From assembly GCA_946498265.1 (NCBI GenBank), contig CAMMNR010000012.1, positions 1 through 19,768 on the forward strand: a DNA stretch of 19,768 nucleotides, read 5' to 3'. Positions 1 to 5,325 of the stretch are shown here, in pieces. A model generated the notes under the pieces. It did no database searches and was not told the DNA's origin. It was given only the letters and a program-made list of their open reading frames with translations. Position 1 is the stretch's first letter; each line of letters opens with the position of its first letter. The translations under genes were made by a program, and so were the position numbers. Source of the DNA: an uncultured Clostridium sp. (GTDB lineage Bacteria > Bacillota > Clostridia > TANB77 > CAG-508).

Positions 1-16
1 AATATATTATATAAGG

Positions 17-127
17 TGTGCCAAAATAGCCCGTCCCCTTTGGCAACAATAGGGAAAAAAAGCCCCGTCCCTAAATTCCCTAAAGCCCCGTCCCTAAATT
101 CCCTATCTAGCCATCCCTTTTGGCACA
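17..127. repeat. Composite REP-like palindromic repeat cluster at the 3' end of xseA
   Basis: The cluster contains several copies of short G/C-rich modules in an AT-rich background. TGCCAAA at 19-25 faces TTTGGCA at 39-45, giving a 7-bp stem around a GCCCGTCCCC core. A related arm, GCCATCCCTTTTGGCA, lies at 110-125. ATAGGGAA near 49-56 faces TTCCCTAT at 99-106. Related GGGACG modules recur at 1327-1446, 4500-4546, 4733-4767 and 19715-19761. The form resembles the REP-type elements that, as a class, are mobilised by Y1 (TnpA-REP/RAYT) transposases; no transposase is present here. The xseA stop codon lies inside the cluster. Confidence 0.7.
59..104. repeat. Exact 23-bp tandem duplication (2 copies)
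   Basis: The unit at 59-81, beginning AAAGCCCCGTCCCTAAATT, is repeated exactly at 82-104. The two copies are head to tail within the REP-like cluster downstream of xseA. Perfect identity suggests a recent duplication. Confidence 0.9.
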
Positions 128-1312
128 TTTAGCATTAACTTTTCCATCTGTAAACCTAATTTCTATTTCGTCACCTGCATTTAGCTGTTTAACACTTTTA
201 ACTATTTTATTATCTTTTTCTACTAGTGAATATCCTCTTGATAATGTTTTTAGTGGACTTAATGCATCTAATTTTGACACTAACTCTACATATTTTGTTT
301 TTTCATTTTTATATTTTTGTTTTATTGCACTTTCAAGCTGTTTTATATACATATCTATTTTTATGTAATTGTCATTTATTCGTCTTGTTGGTTCTTTGAA
401 TACAGAACTTGACATACATTTTTCATATCTTAATCTCATAAATTGCACTTTTTTTATTAATGACATCCTTAATCTGTCTATATATGAATTTAACTTTTTG
501 TTTATTTCATATATATCTGGTACAGCTAATTCTGCCGCTGCTGATGGTGTTGGTGCTCTCAAGTCTGCTACAAAATCTGCTATTGTAAAATCTGTTTCAT
601 GTCCTACAGCTGAAATTATTGGTATTTCAGAATTATATATACTATTTGCAACAATTTCTTCATTAAAAGGCCATAAATCTTCTAATGAACCTCCCCCTCT
701 TGCTAAGATTAATACATCTGCTAATTTATTTTTATTCATATAATCTATACCATATGCTATTTTCTCAGCAGCTCCTTCTCCCTGAACTGGTACTGGTAAT
801 AATCTTATATACACATTTGGATTTCTTCTTGTAGAAACATTTATAATATCTCTTATTACTGAACCTGTTTGTGATGACAAAACTCCTATTATTTTTGGCA
901 TCATAGGTATTTTCTTTTTGTGTTCTGCATCAAAAAGTCCCTGTTTTTCTAGTTTTTCCTTTAATTGTTGATATTTTGTATATAAATCACCTAAGCCATC
1001 TTCTTGCATAGCTTTTACATATATTTGATATACTCCATCTCTTTCAAAAACTGATACCCCTCCCAAAATTATAACCTTCATACCATCTTTTGGCATGAAG
1101 CTTAATTTTTGAGCATACGTTTTAAACATTACACATTTTATTAAACTTTTTTCATCTTTTAATGTAAAATACATGTGACCTGTGTAATGATTTTTAAAAT
1201 TTGAGATTTCTCCCTTTATTAGTAATTCAGTTAGATATTCATCTTTTTCAAATTTATCTTTTATGTATTTATTCAGTTCGGTTACTGTAATTGCCATTTC
1301 AGAATAATTCAT
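107..1312 (-). CDS. xseA: Exodeoxyribonuclease VII large subunit
   Basis: This is the large subunit of exonuclease VII, which degrades single-stranded DNA and acts in DNA repair together with many copies of the small XseB subunit. The 401-aa product is close to the family's usual length. The N-terminal OB-fold region covers about residues 5-100, including the family-type stretch EISNFK. The catalytic core follows, with ARGGGSLEDLWPF (204-216), GHETD (237-241) and DLRAPTPSAAAE (250-261), and then a long helical region and a C-terminal SRGYSLV motif. The ATG at 1312 is preceded by an AGGAAG-type ribosome site. It is the last gene of the asp23-amaP-DUF2273-nusB-xseA run. The last residues, about CAKRDG, and the TAG stop lie in REP-like DNA, so the C-terminus appears remodelled. 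xseB is not within the 106 bases that remain downstream. Confidence 0.96.
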   Translation of the reverse strand: MNYSEMAITVTELNKYIKDKFEKDEYLTELLIKGEISNFKNHYTGHMYFTLKDEKSLIKCVMFKTYAQKLSFMPKDGMKVIILGGVSVFERDGVYQIYVKAMQEDGLGDLYTKYQQLKEKLEKQGLFDAEHKKKIPMMPKIIGVLSSQTGSVIRDIINVSTRRNPNVYIRLLPVPVQGEGAAEKIAYGIDYMNKNKLADVLILARGGGSLEDLWPFNEEIVANSIYNSEIPIISAVGHETDFTIADFVADLRAPTPSAAAELAVPDIYEINKKLNSYIDRLRMSLIKKVQFMRLRYEKCMSSSVFKEPTRRINDNYIKIDMYIKQLESAIKQKYKNEKTKYVELVSKLDALSPLKTLSRGYSLVEKDNKIVKSVKQLNAGDEIEIRFTDGKVNAKCAKRDG

Positions 1313-1326
1313 CTTTTTCTTCCTTT

Positions 1327-1446
1327 TGTCATTTTAAAGACGCGTTTAAAACGACATTTTTTCCTATACTTAAATTCCCTTTTTGGACGCGTCCCCAAAA
1401 TGGTAACTTTATTTGCTATTTTTAGACACATCTCCAAAATGACAAT
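1327..1446. repeat. REP-like palindrome cluster between nusB and xseA
   Basis: Three related modules are visible. At 1327-1356 a hairpin has 12-bp arms, TGTCATTTTAAA and TTTAAAACGACA, around GACGCG. It pairs fully only on the minus (transcribed) strand, where the one irregular pair is G-T. At 1381-1400 there is a palindrome around GGACGCGTCC flanked by TTTT and CCAAAA. At 1424-1444 a module resembles these (minus strand: TGTCATTTTGGAGATGTGTC). The third module lies inside the nusB reading frame. Together they look like a multi-copy REP cluster in the nusB-xseA gap. Confidence 0.7.
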
Positions 1447-1840
1447 TTACAACACTTGCTAAAATTCCATTAATAAAGTTCTTTGATGTATCTTCTCCGT
1501 ATTTTTTTGCTAATTCAACAGCTTCATTTATTACTACTTTAAATGGTAATTTTTTATATATCATTTCATATATTGCTAGTTCTAGTATTGATAAATCCAT
1601 CTTAGAAATTCTTTCTATTTTCCAATCTGATTTTAAATTCTTTTTTATCTCTTCTGTTATTTTTTCTTTGTTAGTTTCAATTCCTAAAACTGCATCTTCA
1701 ATATATTTTTTAGCATTTTCATCTTTTATATCATTATTTTCGATAAATGTTTCTATTTGCTCTTTTTTATTTTCTGTTTTTTGTATCTCTAGACTATATA
1801 TTAGTTTAAATGCTAGTTCTCTCATAGACGACCTGTTCAT
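1409..1840 (-). CDS. nusB: Transcription antitermination factor NusB
   Basis: NusB is an all-helical RNA-binding protein. With NusE (S10) it binds boxA RNA and supports antitermination, mainly on rRNA operons. The 143-aa product has the family N-terminus RSSMRELAFKLIYSLE (residues 3-18), the central ERISKMDLSILELAIYEM (76-93), and the C-terminal VINEAVELAKKYG and KNFINGIL (103-127). The start ATG follows AGAGGA at a normal distance. It lies 16 bp after the DUF2273 gene in a Firmicute-typical neighbourhood. The family normally ends soon after the FINGIL helix. Here about 13 further residues (about 131-143, NCHFGDVSKNSK) are encoded by REP-like sequence, which also leads to the stop. Confidence 0.96.
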   Translation of the reverse strand: MNRSSMRELAFKLIYSLEIQKTENKKEQIETFIENNDIKDENAKKYIEDAVLGIETNKEKITEEIKKNLKSDWKIERISKMDLSILELAIYEMIYKKLPFKVVINEAVELAKKYGEDTSKNFINGILASVVNCHFGDVSKNSK

Positions 1841-1856
1841 AATTTCCTCTTTCTAA

Positions 1857-2060
1857 TTACATTTTATCAATAAATTTTTTTAGTTTTGTTTTTACATCTT
1901 CTTTATTTTGTTGTATATAATTTCCTATAAATGCTCCTAATGCTAATATTACTATTGCTAATATTAAGTCACGTAGTCTTGTTATCAATATAAGTATGGC
2001 TACTATAATTCCTATTATAGCTCCTTTATACTGGTTCCAAAAATCTTTAAAGTTTTCCAT
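1857..2060 (-). CDS. DUF2273 small integral membrane protein
   Basis: This 67-aa protein has two adjacent hydrophobic segments (about residues 13-27 and 31-48) separated by TRLRD, then a charged, Lys-rich tail. That layout and its place directly after asp23 and amaP match the DUF2273 family, small membrane proteins found in Asp23/AmaP envelope clusters of Firmicutes. The exact biochemical role is not established; a scaffold or anchor role at the membrane is inferred from the neighbours. The start ATG follows an AAGGA site about 11 bases upstream. The gene lies 98 bp downstream of amaP and 16 bp upstream of nusB. Confidence 0.85.
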   Translation of the reverse strand: MENFKDFWNQYKGAIIGIIVAILILITRLRDLILAIVILALGAFIGNYIQQNKEDVKTKLKKFIDKM

Positions 2061-2093
2061 TTTTATATCATTCCTTTCTCAAGGCACAAATCT

Positions 2094-2121
2094 GGTTGGA
2101 AAAGAATTAAATTTTTCAACC
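2094..2121. other. Inverted repeat in the amaP-DUF2273 gap
   Basis: GGTTGGAAAA at 2094-2103 faces TTTTTCAACC at 2112-2121 across 8 bases. On the plus strand all ten pairs form, one being G-T. On the transcribed minus strand one A-C mismatch interrupts the stem. No T-run follows on the minus strand, so it is not a standard terminator. It could be an mRNA processing or stability hairpin, or chance in AT-rich DNA. Confidence 0.35.
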
Positions 2122-2158
2122 TTAACCTTCCTTTATATATTCATCTTGTATTATATAT

Positions 2159-2713
2159 CTATGCTTCATTTGTTTGTTCTGGTGCTACTTTTTTAACTGT
2201 AATATTTACTTCTTTTACTTCTAAATCTGTTGCTTTTTTAATTTTTTCTTTTACACTATTTTGAAGGTTAGCTGATAAATCTTTTATTACAGCATCTGCA
2301 TTTACTACTAAATTTGCATAAACTTTAACATTATTGTCTTTATCTAATTCTACTCTAGTTGTTACATCTTGTGTATTTTCAAAAGTTTTTGCTACTGAAT
2401 TAACTAAATTTTCTATAGTTTCTTTAGATATCATTAATTTTCCACTTTCGTTTTCTAAAAGAACACCTTGTCTTTCTTTTATTTGCTCTTTTGATGTTGA
2501 ATCAAAAAATATACATTTTATAGAAAGTAAAATAAATACTATATTTACTCCTAATAATATTTTGCTTGATGTTTCTCCTGTTATTATATTACTTACTATA
2601 CTTCCTACTAAATCTATGTCAAGCCAATTAAATATTAATAAACTTAAGATAACTGCCAATATTAACATGACATAAGAATATATAATTAGTGTGATTTTTT
2701 CTAAAATTTTCAT
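2159..2713 (-). CDS. amaP: AmaP-like membrane anchor for Asp23
   Basis: The 184-aa protein has two transmembrane segments near the N-terminus (about residues 5-28 and 50-70) and a soluble C-terminal part (about 90-175). The soluble part shows the alternating strand/helix pattern of Asp23-related domains, for example VKVYANLVVNADAVIKDL and LEVKEVNITVKKV. In Staphylococcus, AmaP holds Asp23 at the membrane and the pair belongs to the cell-envelope stress response; I apply that role here by family and context. Its neighbours are asp23 upstream (151 bp) and DUF2273 downstream. The start ATG follows AAAGGAGA. I am fairly sure of the family and less sure the function is the same as in staphylococci. 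Confidence 0.85.
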   Translation of the reverse strand: MKILEKITLIIYSYVMLILAVILSLLIFNWLDIDLVGSIVSNIITGETSSKILLGVNIVFILLSIKCIFFDSTSKEQIKERQGVLLENESGKLMISKETIENLVNSVAKTFENTQDVTTRVELDKDNNVKVYANLVVNADAVIKDLSANLQNSVKEKIKKATDLEVKEVNITVKKVAPEQTNEA

Positions 2714-2864
2714 TTTTATTTCTCCTTTTACATTTTATTTTTAATTTTTTATATTTTATTTTTTTACTTTACATCTTTCTGTTTTGATTTATACTAATTT
2801 AAATCATTTATTACTTAACTACAAATTTTTGTTATATTTATTGTTCATCTTCTTTTTAGCAATT

Positions 2865-3317
2865 TTATTCTTGTTCTTCTGAATTTTCTTGATTTACTTT
2901 ATTTTCTTCTAATACAGCATCTGTATTTACTCCTTGAACATGTACATTAACTTCTTCTACATTTAGCCCTGTCATATTTTCAACTGCTTTTTTTACTCTA
3001 TTTTGAATTTCAAAAGCAACATCAGGTATTCTTGAACCATATTCAACAATTATATTTACATCTATTTTCACAGCTTTTTCTGAAATATCAACCTTAATTC
3101 CCTTTGCTAAATTTTTCTTTCCACTTAAAACTTCTGTAATTCCTCCTGCAAATCCTCCTGACATTCCAGCTACACCAGGTACTTCTGATACAGCAACACC
3201 AGCAATTACAGCCACAACATCATTTGAAATTTGGATTCCTTCATTTTCTGTTTTTATTTCTTCTTCTAATTCAATAACTTCCCCATTTTCTTCATTTACT
3301 TTATTTTCTTCTTCCAT
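2865..3317 (-). CDS. Asp23/Gls24 family envelope stress response protein
   Basis: The 150-aa protein has an acidic N-terminal tail (1-28), a conserved core of about 29-130, and an acidic C-terminal tail. The core includes ISNDVVAVIAGVAVSEVPGVAG, typical of Asp23/Gls24 proteins, followed by KGIKVDI..KAVKIDVNIIVEYG and VEEVNVHVQGV. Members of the family are abundant cytosolic proteins that gather at the membrane and respond to alkaline or envelope stress. AmaP and DUF2273 follow directly, as expected for a membrane-tethered complex. The ATG lies behind a strong AAGGAGG site. A good sigma-A-type promoter (3369-3397) with an overlapping inverted repeat lies just upstream, making this the likely first gene of the operon reaching xseA. 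Confidence 0.93.
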   Translation of the reverse strand: MEEENKVNEENGEVIELEEEIKTENEGIQISNDVVAVIAGVAVSEVPGVAGMSGGFAGGITEVLSGKKNLAKGIKVDISEKAVKIDVNIIVEYGSRIPDVAFEIQNRVKKAVENMTGLNVEEVNVHVQGVNTDAVLEENKVNQENSEEQE

Positions 3318-3347
3318 AAAAAAACCTCCTTATTTTTATATAAAAAA

Positions 3348-3376
3348 GATATACTTAACTTCTGTATAAGTATACC
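3348..3376. promoter_or_regulatory. Inverted repeat overlapping the asp23 -10 box
   Basis: GATATACTTA (3348-3357) and TAAGTATACC (3367-3376) form 10-bp arms, one pair being G-T, across a 9-base spacer. On the minus strand the right arm contains the TATACT -10 box and the left arm is followed by six T residues. It could be an operator covering the promoter, or, if transcription comes through from fmt, an intrinsic terminator closing the fmt unit. The sequence does not decide between these. Confidence 0.45.
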
Positions 3377-3397
3377 AATTTTTTACTCTTTTTACAA
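3369..3397 (-). promoter_or_regulatory. Predicted sigma-A promoter of asp23 operon
   Basis: On the minus strand TTGTAA (3392-3397) and TATACT (3369-3374) are separated by exactly 17 bases. The -10 box ends 51 bases before the asp23 start codon, leaving room for the AAGGAGG ribosome site. Confidence 0.55.
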
Positions 3398-3518
3398 CCA
3401 TTTTTACCAAATTTTCATTTTTAATTAATAAAATTAGTTACAATTCAAAGTATCAGCTAAGCCCATAGTATCTTAAAATATATGATTTTGAATGCGATTG
3501 AAATAATTTTAGAAATTA

Positions 3519-4478
3519 TCATTCAAATACACTATATTCTATTATTTTATTTCCTCTTAAATAATCATTTATATTCATTCTTTTAGCATTTTCACCCTGA
3601 ATTTCTAAAACCCTTATAATTCCATCTTTCGCTTTAATATATAATCCATCTTTTTCATTTGAAACTAAAACCGTTCCATTTTTTATTATATCAATATCGT
3701 TATCAACAATTATATTTAGTGAGTTAGCTATATCAACCTTCCAAAATTTTAGTTTTTTACCATTCAAATATGAATATGCTCCCATTATTGGATTTAAACC
3801 TCTTATTAGATTCTTTATCTCAGTTGCACTTTTATTATCCCAATCTATTTTTGCCATTTCTTTATTAAGCATTGGTGCAACTGTAAAGTCTTCACCTTGT
3901 TTTTCTCTTGGTGCTGTTCCACTCTGAATTTGCTCTAATGTTTCAACTAAAAGTTCTCCACCTATTTTTGATAATCTATTCCATAATTCTCCTGTTGTTT
4001 CATTATCAGCAATTTCTACTTCTTTTTTCAATATCATATCTCCCGTGTCCATACCTTCATCCATATACATTGTTGTAACTCCTGTTGTTTTATCTCCATT
4101 TAATATGGCCCATTGTATTGGGGCAGCACCTCTATATTTAGGTAATAATGAAGCATGAACATTTATACATCCTAATTTTGGTATTTCTAAAATTTCTTTT
4201 GGCAATATCTTTCCATATGCTACCACACATATGATATCTGGATTCAATTTCTTAATTTCATTTATAAAATCTGTATTATTTTTTACTTTTTCTGGTTGGA
4301 ATATTTTTAATTCTTTTTCTAATGCAAATTCTTTTACAGGAGTTGGTATCATTTTCATACCTCTTCCTTTTGGTTTATCTTGGTTTGTAACAACTGCTAA
4401 TATTTCATGTCTTGCATTATATATTGCTTCTAAACTTTCTTTGGCAAAATCAGGTGTTCCCATAAAAATTACTCTCAT
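3519..4478 (-). CDS. fmt: Methionyl-tRNA formyltransferase
   Basis: The enzyme transfers a formyl group from 10-formyl-tetrahydrofolate to the amino group of initiator Met-tRNA. The 319-aa product has the usual length. The N-terminal formyltransferase domain begins MRVIFMGTPDFA and contains the folate/catalytic segment INVHASLLPKYRGAAPIQWAI. N106, H108 and D144 (in GMDTGD) fit the conserved catalytic triad of the family. The C-terminal OB-type domain begins near residue 205. The ATG is preceded by AAAGGAGA. It follows def and the small zinc-ribbon ORF, so adding and removing the formyl group are encoded side by side, a common bacterial pairing. Confidence 0.97.
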   Translation of the reverse strand: MRVIFMGTPDFAKESLEAIYNARHEILAVVTNQDKPKGRGMKMIPTPVKEFALEKELKIFQPEKVKNNTDFINEIKKLNPDIICVVAYGKILPKEILEIPKLGCINVHASLLPKYRGAAPIQWAILNGDKTTGVTTMYMDEGMDTGDMILKKEVEIADNETTGELWNRLSKIGGELLVETLEQIQSGTAPREKQGEDFTVAPMLNKEMAKIDWDNKSATEIKNLIRGLNPIMGAYSYLNGKKLKFWKVDIANSLNIIVDNDIDIIKNGTVLVSNEKDGLYIKAKDGIIRVLEIQGENAKRMNINDYLRGNKIIEYSVFE

Positions 4479-4499
4479 ATAAATCTCCTTTCTTTCACC

Positions 4500-4546
4500 G
4501 GGGACGTTCCTTCAATCCCCAAAATTAGGGAATATGGGGACGAACC
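4500..4546. repeat. 47-bp REP-like repeat, copy upstream of fmt
   Basis: The element starts GGGGACGTTCCTTCAATCCC and ends GGGGACGAACC. It matches the copy at 19715-19761 at 41 of 47 positions by hand count. Internally, ATCCCC and GGGAAT can pair around an AT-rich loop, and GGGGACG occurs at both ends. It fills the 21-67 bases before the fmt start, so it sits in the leader between the zinc-ribbon ORF and fmt. Its last base overlaps the zinc-ribbon stop codon. Confidence 0.75.
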
Positions 4547-4713
4547 TAGATAAGACCTCCACATTTTCTACATCTACCTGTTATCCTAGCACAATCCTCA
4601 CACAGTTTTGGAATATCAGAATTTCCATATTCTTCTGTCTTATTACATATTTCGCATTTATATGGTGTCATTACTGTAGCCGCAAAGCCGTCATTACTGC
4701 AATAACATTGCAC
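4546..4713 (-). CDS. Small cysteine-rich (zinc-ribbon-like) protein, start uncertain
   Basis: A short open frame between def and fmt encodes up to 55 residues if the GTG at 4711-4713 is used, or 41 if the ATG at 4669-4671 is used. The residues after the ATG read TPYKCEICNKTEEYGNSDIP, then LCEDCARITGRCRKCGGLI. That gives three CxxC pairs (KCEIC, LCEDC, RCRKC), with an extra CYC upstream in the longer form. This suggests a structural zinc site. Neither start has a clear ribosome site. The frame stays open upstream with sensible codons up to the REP hairpin at 4733-4767, so the original N-terminus may have been cut by that repeat. The Cys spacing and low-complexity-free composition make chance unlikely. 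Function is unknown. Confidence 0.65.
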   Translation of the reverse strand: MQCYCSNDGFAATVMTPYKCEICNKTEEYGNSDIPKLCEDCARITGRCRKCGGLI

Positions 4714-4732
4714 CTTCTTTACTTTTATAGAT

Positions 4733-4767
4733 ATAGGGAAAAAAAAGGGCGTCCCCTTTTTCCCTAT
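4733..4767. repeat. REP-like long hairpin containing the def stop codon
   Basis: ATAGGGAAAAA (4733-4743) pairs with TTTTTCCCTAT (4757-4767). The inner bases AAAGGGCGTCCCC extend the stem, so almost the whole element is one palindrome. In the minus direction it reads as a GGGGACGCCC hairpin with an AAAAA/TTTTTTTT stem, which could also work as an intrinsic terminator after def. The def TAG stop lies at 4764-4766 inside the arm. Confidence 0.7.
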
Positions 4768-5243
4768 TCTTTTTCTGGCTCTATATATTCTAATGTTCCT
4801 GGAACCATTTTTTCAACAAATAGTTCTCCATTTAAGTGGTCTACTTCATGTGCTATTGCTTGTGCTAATAATTCTTTTGCTTTTACTCTCATTCTTTTTC
4901 CTTCTCTGTCTGTATATTCTGCCACTACTTCTGCTGGTCTAACTACTTTTGCAAATTTATTTGGAAAACTTAAGCATCCTTCATCTACTTCTTGTTCTCC
5001 TTTAGTCTTTATTATCACAGGATTTATTAAAACTATTGGTCCATTATCATCATATAAATCTATTACTATAACTCTTTTTAAAACTCCTACTTGAACTGCT
5101 GCTAGTCCTACTCCGTTATACTTATGCATTGTTTCTATCATGTCATCTATTAAAGTTTGTAGCTTATCATCTATTGTTTCTACTTCTCTAGATTTCTTTT
5201 TTAAGATTTCGTCACCTTCTAATCTTAAATTTCTTATTGCCAT
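4764..5243 (-). CDS. def: Peptide deformylase
   Basis: The enzyme is a metal (Fe/Zn) hydrolase that removes the formyl group from the N-terminal Met of new proteins. All three family motifs are present in this 159-aa protein: motif 1 GVGLAAVQVG (44-53), motif 2 EGCLS (88-92, with metal ligand C90), and motif 3 HEVDH (132-136, with H132, H136 and catalytic E133). The start follows AAGGAAGGA. It lies 82 bp after priA, as in many Firmicutes, and before the zinc-ribbon ORF and fmt. The stop codon is inside a REP-like hairpin, with no visible effect on the catalytic core. Confidence 0.97.
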   Translation of the reverse strand: MAIRNLRLEGDEILKKKSREVETIDDKLQTLIDDMIETMHKYNGVGLAAVQVGVLKRVIVIDLYDDNGPIVLINPVIIKTKGEQEVDEGCLSFPNKFAKVVRPAEVVAEYTDREGKRMRVKAKELLAQAIAHEVDHLNGELFVEKMVPGTLEYIEPEKE

Positions 5244-5325
5244 TTTTGCTCCTTCCTTTCATTTTTTGTTACATTTTCTTATAATTAACACATGATGAAC
5301 ATTTTTTAACTTTTCTTCTATCTTG

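Noticed and set aside
4534..5094. 186-aa plus-strand open frame across the def region
   Set aside because: It is antisense to def and the zinc-ribbon ORF, both of which carry recognisable motifs on the minus strand.
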